Source of the DNA: Neodiprion pinetum
Lineage: Eukaryota > Arthropoda > Insecta > Hymenoptera > Diprionidae
Assembly: GCF_021155775.2 (NCBI RefSeq)
Contig: NC_060237.1
Location: 9,759,832 to 9,823,831, forward strand
Direction of reading: 5' to 3'
Length of the DNA stretch: 64,000 bases
The notes beneath the pieces were generated by a model that was not told the DNA's origin, ran no database searches, and saw only the letters and a program-made list of their open reading frames with translations. The translations under genes and the position numbers were made by a program. This document shows, in pieces, positions 1-14,300 of the stretch; the stretch's first letter is position 1, and each line of letters starts with the position of its first letter.

Positions 1-3000
1 TAATTAGGAGAGTGGAACGACTACCCGAAGTAATTAAAATTTCCAATCATCAGCCGATAATTGTTATATTTTCGATTCGTTGTATAAAACAATGATAAAA
101 TTGAAAACGGAATAACGATATTTGTGCAACATAGAAATGTGCCAGTTGTTATAGGTTATATTATATGGTCCAGCTGTGAAGTTGAATTTTACGAATATAT
201 CATATTTGTACATCGTAATAAATCATGTATACATTTCTAATATAAAACAGTGCTCGCATTATTGATGAGGGATTGATTTAAGAAAGCGAGAAAGAGAGAG
301 GGAGTAGGAAAATAAAAGCAAACTGTTGTTCTCCGATTGGAAAACCATATTTGCAGCCCCCGAGGGATAAAGGGTCGCGGCGAAGTGGCTCGGATACTTG
401 TACGAAACGGTGGAAAGACGATATTCTTCACCTTATTTTTATACGGTATAATGCCGCATATTGTTCAAGGGTCGTTTTGTCCGTATCTCGTTTGGGGAGG
501 ACGAACGCCGTTAGGGGGCGGAGGAAATCTCGCGTTTCAACAGGTCTCCGCAGCTCGTGGGACTTGGTGTTTGATCTTTTGATTGAATCATACAGCCAAT
601 AACTGACCACCGTTTGAACCGGGAGACTTCCACCCCCCTGGGAAATATCTGCAACCCCCTAATGCCTCGCCTCCGGCAGATTGACTCGCTCTTCAGCCAC
701 TTTCCGAATATACAGTACGCTCGATCACTCTCCAGTTTTACAAGAGCGAAAATTCCCCGGATCAAAACTGACCCTCAAGATTTCTTCAGAGGAAACTCGC
801 CTCATATGGGAAATCACCCCATTCGTATACTTCCGATTAGCCCAACTTGAATGTCTTTCAACGTCAGTTATGGCAGACGTTGAATTTAAAGAAATCTCCA
901 TTAAACTTCGGATTACCTCACGCGGTGTCGACAAACTTAAAACAATTTTGGAAAGACTTAGCAAGAGTTCGCACAATATTCTCATGGACTTGAAAGTCCT
1001 TCGTGGGACTTCACGCAGGGTTCCATGAGGTTTCGCGAGGTCTCGCGTGTTATTTTTAAGTTTTACCGAATTTTAAAATACGTTCTCATGCCGCAACGCG
1101 GACTTGGAGAGACTTGAAACAATAAACTTGAGAAGTAATTCAACCACCTAAGGGATTACGAAAAAACCTCTCGACATTGTAAGAGGCACTTGATAAAATT
1201 TCTGCCTATTATCTAAAACGGCGCAGTTCTTGCAAATTGCTCACCTGTAGGTAGGCTGCTTCTGCAGGGGTATGACCATCAGCGAAAGGGGGTGACTAAT
1301 TTGAACAAACATACGGGAGTGTACCGACTACCTTCGTTTATTGGAATAATACGCAGGGGGCAGTTACGTCGACCTAAGAAGAACAGTTGGACTCTAATCC
1401 TCGCAATTTTTCACCCAAATTACCTAGCAATTTGCCCGGTAAGAGAAGTGGTTAGAGGCCGTTCTGGTATGACGAACGACTCTATTAGCGGTAATTCGAG
1501 TTAAACTATGTTTGGCCTCTGTGGCTCAGCTACATCCCCATCCCCCTGCTTCTCGACCCTGGTACACAGAGGGTACCACAAACCTGCGGTATTCTGTAGT
1601 AACCAACCGATAAGCTGCAAGTTACTGTCTATGACACTCGCAGCTCAAAGGCAACAGATGATCGTCCTAAACCGAATTCGAATCGATCTTACGTTTGGCG
1701 TTTTTTCCGCGTTCTTATCAAGCGAGAAGGAATCTACTTGTAGGCCAGCGAATTGGAAAGCAAGCGGATGCCTTTTTCAGGGCGAAGGATAGCGGACGTG
1801 AATGAGGTGAAAAAACTCGGGATAACCGATTATTTGGAAGAGAGGCTGGAGCAAAGCCGTGGGATCGGTACGGCTTTTCGGATTTGTATCCACGCGGTTA
1901 TAGCAGGTCGCCAATGGTACTAATCTTTTGGTTGTTTCTTGGTGTGTCCGGCGGAGAATCGGACCCTACAAAGCCTGAAATATTTAGCGAACAAACCACG
2001 ACCACCGATCCGTTTCGTTGAAGCATGCGAAAGATTATTGTCCAAAGACAGAAAGAACCAGCCGACGATACACGGCACGAAGAAATTCTTATTTTTTTTT
2101 ATTTTCAAAGCAATAAAAGGAACCTAAAATAAAGAAGAGTGTCAAAAGTAAAAGTTTATTCACTGAGTTGAACTTTTAAAGACTGTTTCGATGCTTTTAC
2201 TTTCCAAGCGTCTCCTTTCTCTTGACATTCAATGAAACCGTTTATCTGGTAATGGTTTGAATTCGGTAGAAAGTAGCGGACAAAAATGGTTGTAACATGT
2301 GTACACACCGCGAACTACACCAACGATTATTTGTTCCTGACTTTGATATACTGATGAAATGAGAAAAATGCCTACAACTTCGAAATCGATTTTTGACAAG
2401 TGCTAAGGTTCCCTGGTCAGGTTTGATCAAACAAGATCTCGTTTCCACCTGAAGTTTTTGTAAAAAAAACGAAAAAACGAAAAAAAAGCACAGAATTTAA
2501 TATCAAACATCTGAAGAGCAGGACAATAAGAGGCTGCGGAAGAAGCGGCTGTCTAAGAACGAGAATAAGAATTAGGGTGAACTAATCAAGCAAAGTGGCC
2601 ACAGATTGAGTTGGCTCGCTCGGATAACTTAGTTGACTTAGTAACTCCTGGCGAAGAAGTACGTCTCGCAGTCAATTGGTTCAATACACACATATACCAG
2701 CGCGTCAAAGAACTCAATCGCAAACAACATTAGCCGAATGAATTATGACTTATAACACGAAGAGTTTCTAGCGAGGATTAAAGTTACTGATGTAAAAGCG
2801 TACAGGAGAAAAGGTTTCAGATCCTAGTTGGTTTACGAGCTGAAAACACTTGTACTAGTTTTGGTACTATCTGTCCGCCTCGGCGTTGAACGCCTGACCG
2901 AATCGATATATGGGTCAATAATTCTTGGAACGTCAGACGTCCTCCTGGCTCATTCTTGCGTTATTTGACTATTCCTTTCCTCCGCCGCCTCTCAGAAATT

Positions 3001-3936
3001 GATATCGAGAATCGTGCTGGAATCCGAAAAGCCTTTGGATTAAAGGCTTTCATTAAATAGAAGCCTCCCGAAGAGTGCCGCAAGGGTAGACGGCTGGCTC
3101 TCTCTCTCTCTCTCTCTCGGATCTCCCTCGCCTTGCAGCTTTCCTCAACCTATTTCGTTCCCGTAGCGTTACCTTATCCCACCTCGGATCTCCCTTCTCC
3201 TTTTCCCACCCACAACTCGGAGATGCGCTCCTGCAGGATCTATCTTCGAGGTTTTAATTTTGCGACCAAGCTTTTTATGGTCACAGGGTATAATTACCAG
3301 CCTCGGGGGCGGCGGCGAGCGGGCTAAGCTGAATATTTCACCCTCTGTGTGGGCTATGAGAAAATAAAAACAATCGGTGCACGAACCCGGACGGGGATGA
3401 GGCAGAGTTGCGCTGTTGCTATGGGCAGGCGGGGATTAGGACGAAAGTTATGTCAGGCATTTTGCGGCAGGCATTAAGCTTTGCATAAGTTTTCCATCCT
3501 GCTGCGCTGGCGTTAACTAGCTACTATTTCTTAACCTGCCACCGCTCTAGCTTAACACTGATTACTATACCCCGCACTAATTTGCAAACGAGTACATATT
3601 ATACACCTTCATGTTTTCACCCAGAACCCCTTCGTACTCGCTGCTTTATAATCTCTCTCTCTCTCGCGGCTACAGTCAATAAGTCAGGGTTTCCCCTGTG
3701 ACTGTCCATTCTCTAATTCTCTCTTCCCCCCCTTTTCCTTGCCATACAAAAACTGTGCTCTGCCATTATTCGAATTCTTGAATCACTCCATCTTCACCTT
3801 CGTGTCCTCGTAAATAAAAAAAAACAAGCAAATCGGTAAAGGTACCCTATATTTTTAAACGATTCGTCAAGAACAAATAATGTCGAAACATGCTCACTGC
3901 AATCGACGATTAACGATAGACATTCTTATTTTTCAG
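1..3936. other. 5' flank, no gene recognised
   Basis: Upstream of the sarcoglycan coding start I see no convincing coding exon. Open frames of 60-115 codons occur on both strands around 350-1030 and 1290-1800, but they overlap each other, lack family resemblance and lack good splice sites. A pure CT microsatellite lies at 3098-3118 and a shorter one at 3652-3664. The first sarcoglycan coding exon opens directly at a splice acceptor, so at least one non-coding 5' exon and the promoter must lie here or beyond the left edge. I could not place it. Confidence 0.5.
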
Positions 3937-3937
3937 A

Positions 3938-6900
3938 ATGCCGAGGGGACAGGTGGATTGGTCGAGCGAGTCCGTAACGTCGAACAACATCGTTCGTCAG
4001 ACGGTTTCGAATTCCGCAGTCGCGGGTCCGTCGGGTGGAACGAGTACGAGGAATACCGAGTCTACCACCAACTGTAGCGGGTTTAGATTAGGGGTATACG
4101 GATGGAGAAAAAGATGTTTGTACTCTTTGGTGCTGTCGTTGATGGTGATGGTGATACTGAACATGGCGCTGACGCTCTGGCTGTTAAAAGTCATGGAGTT
4201 TAGCTCGGTGAGTACATTCAAGTTTCTCTGTCTCCTCTTATCCCATTATGATTCAGAAATTATAAGAACCACTCGAAGGAGCGACGCGCCGCGGAAGAAG
4301 TTTCTAAAATAGAACTGAAACCGTCTCGTATTAAACTTCGGTCGCTTTTCACTCCTTCACGCCTGCAACGTCAAGGAAGAATGTTGCGAGTCATAGGCTC
4401 GGTGATTCTCTTTTGAACGCGCGGCCGTATCACCGCAGCGAGCTGAGTCGTTTCACCAAGTATTTTTAGAAGTTGAGAGGAAGAGTTCCGGAGAAACTTG
4501 GGCCGCTGGTAAGCGATGGAATTTCTCTACAAGTGAGACTCGCTATACATAGGTATACATTTAGGTATTCGGGGTGTAGTTCAGTTCTTCGAAAGCCTCG
4601 AACTTATACGCTTGCGGAGTTGCGATACGTGGGTAGGTGTATAGGCGCATCTTTTTTTGCCAAATTGTTTCTCGCATTTTTGCCAATCCGCTTTGTGTAG
4701 TAGGCGAAAAAAAAGAGATCAAATTACCACCTGGTCGGCTACGCTTTGCGGAAGTGAACTTTTTTTTGGAACTTTTAAAGTGAGTTATCAAGACGAAAAG
4801 ATGAAACCTTATTCGAAAAACGTGTTGTTCCAAGCATAAGTTGTGACGTCTAAACGAATTGACAAATGTTCCTTTTCTTTCCATTCATTTGTTCCTTCTT
4901 TTTTACATAGGTCATCTTCGAGAGTAAACATCAACCCGGGAGGCGAGTTCTTTTTGACAAAACGGGCTTATTAAATCATCTTATCTCATTCTATGATAAA
5001 ACTCCTGAAAAGCCGCCGTGATATCGAGGATCCAGGGAGCGGGCGGATGGGAACGGAGAAACCGTTTGTAACTTCGGACAGCTATTAAAGTCGACTTCTG
5101 TCTTGTGGATTAAAATTAGTTTCGCCCGACTAACACTCTCCCTCTCTTTTACTTTCTCACCCCATCTCTCCCTCTCTCTCTCTCTCTCTTCCTCTCTCTT
5201 TCTTTCTTTCATTATGCCAAATAACAAGAATCGCGTGGGTTATTATGATTCCATGAAATTGCCACGGCTCTCCGCATGAAAATTTACTGAACTTTACATC
5301 AAAAATATTCACCCACCTCTAGCTTCAACATAATTTTTCATCCACGCGCGGCAGCTTCTTTTCATTCACATATGACTCAGATATTTTTTTATTTCCGAGT
5401 TTTGTCTAAAAAAATGTTGTTTGAGAATCATTCTAAAAAAAATAGGCGTGACATTAACGAACAAACAAAATTTTCCATAGTAATACGCAATATTACCTTA
5501 TAAAATATGATTTCTCAGCAGTTACGTTGACACTTCGGAATTCGGATGAAATTGGAATATTACTTTTTCTATCTCGGTGCTAAAATTCTACTAATATCAA
5601 AAGCACCGATTTACATACATTTTTTTCTTTATTGCGAAAGGTGTGAGCATCCCGACGACGTTCCCTGAAAAATATCGAGAAAAAATATGTGCGAATGTAT
5701 AGATCGAAGGAGTTAAACCCTTACCCATAGATGGGTTGCGTCTTGAAGCCCTTTGACGCAATGACCGCGGATTGAGGGTATTTTCTTTAAGCTGTTGGAT
5801 ATCTGTGGGAAAAGGGGCGGAGTGGATATCACTTGCCTAGCAGCTTCCCATATTTGATATCATTCCCACTTGATTTTATTGAATTTATTTGAAATTGATA
5901 CCTCCTCCTCTTCCCCCTCCCCTCCCCACCGATCCGGAGCAATGATCCCTCGATAGGGGCTAAACTCGATGGAAATTGGGTATCAATCCGTAAGTAAGGA
6001 CTCCGGTGCTCTGTAACCGGCTTCCCGATTCCTCGTGGGAAATGTAGCGTAATTCCTGCACCGCGTCTCCTCCTCGACGTACCTCTTTCTCGATTCTCTG
6101 CCAGTCTCCTCGTCCGCCTCGATCCTTGTCGACAATCATGCCTTGCATCGTCATCGCGCAACGACGATGATTTTAGCCGGCCATGAGTGTCAACGATTGA
6201 AGGAAACGATCGATTAAACGGCTCATATCCTCGACGATGCGGAGAGAACGGTGCGTATCGTACAACGGGGAAAGATTTTCGATTGCCAATCGCCAACCGA
6301 AAGGAACAAGTAATTTTCCGTATGAGAAAGTTCGGTAAATTCAATAAGAGAAAATAAGCGTGGTGAAAATCTTTTCGCCGTTGATATTGTTAAAAAGTTT
6401 TCCTCTTCTATCCTCGACTTTTCAATGTTCTCCAACCCGTATATAACTGAGTCGAGCCGACATGCACCTTGCGGACCATAGAAATATTTTACGTCTCTTG
6501 TGGAATTCTACGTACCTACAGGTATCCTTGTATTGTATGTCCGCGTTACTCTACTTGCGGTCTGATCCAATATGGTTAAAAGGGATGAGCAACGATTAAA
6601 ACCATGACTTTTCGCTTTTTCGATACGTCCTCATTTCCGTAATTACATTATTTTGCTTTCTCTCCCAACGGAATGCAACCTTTTGAATATGAAATTCGTT
6701 TGTTTGTTCAAAACTTACGATTTCTTTTATTCAAACAGCAAAGAAGGATAATGATTTTAAAAAATTTGGGACCGTTTCAAAAAAAAAAAAAAAATAGACT
6801 GTTCAAGGTAATACAGGTATACTGCCTTTCCAAATTTTAAATAAATCGGATCCAGCCGTTTTTGGAAAATCTGATCAATTTTTACAAAGCAATACGTCAA

Positions 6901-8354
6901 GAGACATTTCAACGATTTCTAAAACTTCCACAAACACGTGTTTTGAGATGAGAGGTCAAAGTTATGAAGAATTTAAAAAAAAAGGATGTGCCACACCTTT
7001 AATGATGACGACACGAAAATTCTTTAAAAACAACCCTCCTTTATTGGTTTTAATAAAAAAAACATCTGATTCAAAGCTTTCATGTATTTTAGGGAGATGC
7101 TTCTCAAGTAAATCTAATTAAAAACTCATTATGCCGCATCCGAAGAAGCTCATCTCCCATAAAAATAAATGCAATACTTAAAAAACTTTGTTACGTCTTC
7201 AGCACAAGTTCCCTCAATTTATTGAAATCTTCGCAACAATTTTATAATATATATTAGACTTGCTTTAATTTTTTTAAGAATCTTATCACCATTTATTGAC
7301 AATTATCTAATCTGTTTCGTCAACCCATTAATTCAATTGATTGTCTTCCCTAAAAGATGTTGACTCCTTCATTAGAGACATCTTCCGGCATGCTTGGATT
7401 GAATTTTTCTTTCGAATTATAAGAGCAAACGTATTTCACGAGTGAGGAACCTCCCTAAGGGGTTGAAAAATATCTCATCATCCAGCAGCGTGCAAATTTC
7501 AGGGGACGATGAAACCCTCCGAATAGAGCCTTATCAATCTTTCCATCCTTCCGCTGTAATGGGCGAATTAAACACATGGTGTAAAGCAGGTTGCTGAAGG
7601 GTTCATCAAGAATGAATAATAATTACGTTCAATAATTATCGACTCGAATTACGTTACAGACTTAAATACATACAACATGTATAATATAAGAGACATACGT
7701 ACGTTTGCATTCGTGCGACGGGCATTATAATTGAGGTGAAATTATTTCTGTCTGAAACAAAGCGTCGCCTTTTAGCCGCCTCACGGTGAGTTTGTACAAC
7801 GAGGAGTTTCGGTGATGAAATTAATTAAAACTAAGTCCCACCTTGTAATAATAATACCAAGGAACCTGAATTCCAGCCTTGTCAAAGAGGAAGTGAAATT
7901 TCAACCTTATCTCAGAATATGGTAAATCCGTCTTCACCCGGGGGACTTCGGCACTTGCTCTCCCTCGGCTTAATGATCGAACATCGAAACACCCTGACAA
8001 CGGGTGCGATGATTATGCCAGACGTTGAAAATTGAACCAGCCTCAATCACGGATTATATTATAGGGGAAACTCTCCCTTTCCCTCCCCCCCCCCCCCCCC
8101 CTCTCTCTCTATCTCTTCTAACACGTTGTAAAACGCCCTGGAAACACGGTCCCTATCCCCCCTCCACCACCTCTATGGTGACAAACTGCGCCTCGCTCTC
8201 CCGGCATCTCTATTCAATTTCAAATTATTCAGCTTCCGTTTATTGCCGAGTATAAACAAATTATCTCTGCCTCAATTCAACCTGCAGCACGCTTCCTAAT
8301 GAGACAACTAAATAGCCCGCTATTACGATGAATGTGCAATCGATGTATATCTAA

Positions 8355-8392
<38 letters not shown>

Positions 8393-11300
8393 AAAGAATA
8401 ATTGCGTATTCAAAACGAAACCAGCAATATATAATATTGCTATACTGACTTTTTAGTTGGAGTTGAAAGTTCAAAAAGGATCACTCTGCTTTTCATATTC
8501 TTAAAAAGTCGATTTTTATCCATGACGTGACTTTCTTCATAGAAAAAATTCACCACTTTCCAAGCATGGGAAAATCAAATTGAGCAATGAAAAATCGTAT
8601 GAAAGCAAAAATGTAACACTTTCTCTGCTATCTCTACGCGTTGCGCACTTGAGCAGAACGCCTGCCAAGTACAGGTTACAGAATCCGAGGAGCTGAGGTA
8701 AACTTAACAATTGATATCCGGTCAAAGGGAAGCTGAATGATGTGAGCGAGCATTGGGTATACCTTAGCAGAATGTAGAGAGGGTGAGAGAGAGAGGAAGG
8801 GAGAGCGCGGCCATATCCGAGCGGACAAAGTATATGAGGGCTTGCCAGATAACAGATTACGGCGCGGCGGCGTCTTCATGGCATTTGCGTAGCAGTTAAA
8901 CTGAAATCGTAGATATTCCGCTCCTCCATAACTCTCGTTAAACATAGATGCGTTGAGATGTAGGAGTTTTAACGACTAGTCAGAGACCGGCAAGCGATTA
9001 GCACAGACCCAGTGAAGACGGTGGGGTTTAGATATACGCAAGTTTTACATATCAGTACAGAAAGCAATTAAACCTCCATATTGTACTTGATACTGTAATT
9101 CGGTGATGGTTAGCACGCGATATTCGTTGGATACTATCGATGTAGGTGGGATTTTCTATACGATCATACTTCGAGTGAGTCATCAAGACCATGGTGCATG
9201 ACTGGTCCGTGCAGTGACGCGACAGGTCAGCAGGACAATGACGTCAAGATTTAACGGGCCCCATGCCTAAGCACAAGAGGTTTGCGGTATTACGTGGAGG
9301 TGATCGAGAGTGGAGTGCGGGAACACGTGTACCCGTAGATGTGCGTGCAGAACCCCATGCCCACTTGGCTCGTATAAGCTCGTGAAACGAACGGGGTCAC
9401 TGTGTGCTGGAGACACTATACATATATCGATACTATAACGCCAAGTCCCTCCAAGAGGTATAGATTATTCGGCCATATTGCGTACCGTATATCACAAGGT
9501 CTGTATTATCTACCTGAATTCAAGTGCAATATACATATAAACAGCAGGAGAGTCGGCGGACGTCTAGACCATGAATTTTGAGTGGACAAAGGCGTTGAGC
9601 TCGGCCTAACGCTGCCTCAACTTCTCAAGACTCTATTTACCCTGTCCGCAGTGATGGGACAAAATGACCACCCTTCGCTTCTCCAGTATTCTCTTCGTAG
9701 TTGCTAAATCTATTAAGTTTACGCTGCACAGCTGCAAGTCGCTTATCCAAAGCACCGGTTGGAATAAAAAAATTTCTCAAGAGTTGAAGCTCCAATTACA
9801 TATTACGGAGATTAGTTTTTTTCACAGATCTGTAGTAAACGAAAATGGATCTCTGAACAGTTTTTCTGCATATCAACCTCCACTGTTGCAAAAATGTCGA
9901 CTCGATTATTAGTATAACTTTCATTTCAATATTCCCAACCTCTGCTCACTTGAATAACATAAATTTGTCGATAAATATCAGCGTATCAATTATTAAAGTT
10001 GAACTATGTCTGTGGAGTCGCTTTGTGGTTCGAAAATAAAACAACACACTCACGTACTAAAAATCGAATGAGTTTATGACGCCTTACGTATGCGTGATCG
10101 TACGTATGTACTTGTAGGTATGTTATATTTCCCTGCAGCTGTTACAAAAATAACGGCGACTCGCAAGCTCGGTTGTTATTAGTCGTCCAAAAAGTCAAAA
10201 CTACCTACCGTATCGTTTTCTTTCTTATGTCTTTATTACATTTTTGTTTTACTTGTACATTCTCGCCTCTTCCAAGCTACAAGTATTGACCGAATGAAAA
10301 AGTCAGCGTGGGCGAAAAGTTCATAACACAAGGGTAGAAAAATATTTGCTGTGAAAAAAACACGTAAGAAAAATGAAAATAAAAAAAAAAAGCTCAAAAG
10401 CAGTTAAACTCTCTTGATAGAATTTGTCTACGACTGAAATACCGACGTATAATATCTTCAAAGTATACTGTCGATTTGAGTAAATTTTTCGTTCTCTTTC
10501 TTGCGAAAGGAAAGCAAAAAAGTATAGAAATGTTGAACGAACGAGTGGTGAAAAGAAGGTGACGGGATTGATTCAAATACCACTTGAAACGGTCCGATAT
10601 TTCGGGCAGCTTGGGTGACAGATAAATTGAGGTTTGGCTGGTCGATTACGGCGGCTCAAAGACCGTGGAGCATCGAAATAACGGAGCAAGAGGATGGTAA
10701 GGAAATCTCTCTCGGGGTCAGAGCGTAAACTTTTTGCCTGGCCACCTTTTGCTCGAGGGCGAAGATTAATTACACGGCGAAAAATACAATAAATTATTAT
10801 ATTAAGGAACTGGGCCGAGGGCGGGGGTGGAAACGGTGGGCGAGGGTGGTCTGAATGAGATGAATGAGGGAGAAGAAGACACAAAATATCATAAGAAAGG
10901 ATATACGTTAATGATGCCTTCGGGCTGCTCGCCCTCCTTATGATTTCCTCGTTTTCACCAACAAATATATACTTTTCATATTATTTAAGAATGAAATTGA
11001 GAATCTCCACGGATTACTATGCACCCACGTGCAGGTATACGAGTAAGTGAGACTCCCAGTAGTAAAAACAATCGAACTTCCATCCTTTGTTCCATCCACA
11101 CACAATTATGATCGTATAACGGACATTCGTTCGTCTTATATTATATGTGAGAAAGTCGTATAATTCCTAGTCAAACGGAGCTTATCTCCGTGATTGATTG
11201 CACAAACAAAGCGATTACAACTGTTATTAAAAGCACGTATATTAATTAAATACTGATCCAGGAATCGTCTTCGATGCAAGAGTGACCCACATCGGTTCAT

Positions 11301-14300
11301 TGTCTCTCCTTCTTTCCATTAACTTACCGCACCCATTTCAGCATTAATTATAGTTTTTGAATTAAAATTGAAACTGGTTGAGTCAGAATTTTCCAAAATG
11401 ACATTCCAAGGATCAGACATCTGGAATCAATTCTTCACGCTGTATCCCGAAAAAGATGTTCGTAATGGACACCCTCATGGGAGTTGTTTCATCTCCAGGC
11501 GGTATGCAACCTACCCTAACACTCCAAAGAAACATCTACAATCGTAGAACAACGGACGGTCACTGCAGACACATGATAGAGCAGAAATAGGTAATCCCTC
11601 GTAGCGAAACTCCGCGCAGTTCCCGAGTGTTTAACCATACTCTCGAAATCAAGTAACTTATTTGGCAGGATCTCGGATGACAGCAGGTGGAGGAACAGAG
11701 GCATCCCCACCCCCCACCCCCCTCTTCCCTTTCGACCCGATTTCTACCTCACCTCACGCCGCCGTTTGGATACGAAGTGCGCTAATGCACCTCACATAAT
11801 TATCTCAACCGGACAGAGACGGCCCTAACTTCTGTTGCGACTAATCTCTCGGAGGCTATCCGGCCAGGCTCTCGTCACCCCTTTTGCAGCCAGCCCCGTT
11901 GCCCCTTTCATTCCCGTCGTATCTTGTGTGAGAAACCCAGACACACGCACCAGAGGCGGGTATAATTTCACTTTATGTCGCTGCAGGAGTGCGAGGGTAA
12001 CGGAAGCGAGGTGGGATTATGTCTCTGGTCAGCTACATCCCGAGATTATTTTCAATATTATAGGCACACGGTTGTACGTGCCGTATGCATAATGATATTA
12101 GATATAAATATCTCTGCCCAAGTACGCGCATGATGGACTCGCCGTTTCACACCTCGAACTCTCCTGCTCAAAAGTTTCGGGCGTCTGCGTTGGTGGTGTC
12201 GGTGGTAGTGACGGTGGTAGTGATGGTGGACGAAACGGATGGGGTTTTTAGTAATTTACGATTGAAATCGAACCGTACACCTACTGGGAATTCCTCCCTT
12301 GCCGAGGGTCGACCGCACCAAGAGCACGGTTGATTTGTGGCGCCTCCCAAAAGTCAACGGAAACAGATAAATATACCTGCATGGATGCTGCCCGCTCTGG
12401 ATTACCTCTAAAAACACTCAGCTCTTACGTCGCTCGGTTCACCACTGCGTTCCGTTCAATGTTCCACAAACATCATGATGCATCGCAGTTTTCTTCCTAA
12501 AACGAGCCTTAAGATTTTTGGATATCTTTGACAAAAAAATTCTATAACTAACGCACAAATTTTCGACATTAAAAAAAAATATGAATCAACACGGTTCGCG
12601 AGAATATCGTTGATATGAAATTCAGTGAACTGAATAAATATGAATCTCGTTAAATATATTTATGCCCTGCATTTCTTTACTAATTTTTCCTTATAATGAA
12701 AGCATAGCGCGATGTGAGGTAAAATTTTATCACCTATCTTCACAGCCCAACGTCGAATCGAGGCCCTGGTTTAGCGATCCTTTGCCTTATTCGAAAGGTT
12801 TTATTCAAGATACGGAGTAAAGAGCGTTAGGTACGAGTAGTAGAATTTGATGTTAGAAATAAAATTATAGGTATTCGATTACCCGACGGCGGCGTGTATA
12901 AGGGGAACGAATTCAAATTTTGCTTTTCCATCCATAACGAAAGGTGAAGCGGGGAACAGAAAAGCACCTGCAGTTGTTACCTTATGCTTCGTATTTTCCT
13001 CCGCGCCAACCTCAGACGTGCAATTTCACGGATTTGTAAATCGCCGGGCAAGAATGTCTTATTGTTAGCGCCTGGAGCGGCGCGCGGTTATATTTGGAGT
13101 GGCGCACGGTTCGGTGGGAGGAGAAAAAAACCAGTTCTCTGGATCGTTGTAGTAAAAAGGCAACGTGTTACATTGCGAAATCCGATTCTACGGTATAACG
13201 CGAGGATATATTTACGACGCAATACCGTATTTTCACGGGCTCGAGTTGCTACGACGCTGCGCAGTCAGGCTCATTTTTGGATTGATAGGCCAACCTCTCG
13301 ACCCGAGATCCGTAGGTGTAATCCTATTTCATCGTTGCGTTCGCTGTTTGTTTCACGTAATTAATCATCTATGACTCCACGAAACACCGTTTATACACTC
13401 ACATCAGAATCCATCGCATTTAATAAGTGCTTCGGGTTGGAACGCGTCTTTCCAAATTTCAAAATGAATACAAGAGTACGTACGTTTGATGCAACGAAAG
13501 AAAAAGTAAACCTACGCGTGAAAAATATTACCAATCAAAGGTTCGTCACGGATGGGAGTTTGTTAAATTACCTTCGTGGGAGAGAAGAACGCACCTCGTT
13601 CGAAATTGATAAATTCTAACTCCGTAAGGCCGTGAAGTTCCCGGCTAAGCCCGGGAACCGAAATAGCTGAAACGATAATAAATTTTAATAATTATTGGAG
13701 CGCGCATTTATGTCCGGACCATCGTAACGCAGCTATAACCGTTCTACGGATTTGAATTATGATGATGGAAGTGAAAATTATTATTAGCTGTGGTAAATTA
13801 GCTCGTTTCTAGCGCACGTCACGTGGGTCTCTCGTAAATTCCAATTTCAAGGGTCTCTCCCGTCGATTATTGCTGGCAGCCTAGTGTCACCACCTAATTC
13901 AGGCGGAAAATTAAACAAGACAAGAAAATTGATCGAGCACCAAATATCCGATTAACGAATTCGATGGAAAAAAGTGAAAATCAACGATCAATCAGCACGA
14001 ATTACTTCGGCCAAAATTTTTCGACGTCTTGAATAATATAATGTTGATTTCAAGCGCCGATTTCGAATCGTATATCAGTGACCCGGCAACGATAATACAG
14101 TAGTAGCCGTAACGGAACGAGGTTTAAATATCCCCGGATACACAATAGAAGGGACAACTACCGGTAGGCCATTAACTTTATGATAACGTTAAGTAGAACA
14201 AAGAGAGCGGCGGTATCATTTTCTGAACAATTGAGCTAATCGAGCAGGAATCCCCCCGCCCTCCGAGTGCCGCTTCGCTGCATGTTATTTGCTTTGGTTT

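Noticed and set aside
681..1028. 115-codon + strand ORF near the left edge
   Set aside because: Starts from a non-ATG codon and shows no homology by eye; frames on both strands overlap it.
5829..6344. 171-codon minus-strand ORF in sarcoglycan intron 1
   Set aside because: Arg/Ser-rich composition from a GC-rich patch, no family likeness, overlapping open frames on the same strand, and no splice or promoter support.
12984..13619. Overlapping + strand ORFs in sarcoglycan intron 1
   Set aside because: Several frames are open at once in a GC-richer stretch; the translations are Arg-rich and uninformative.
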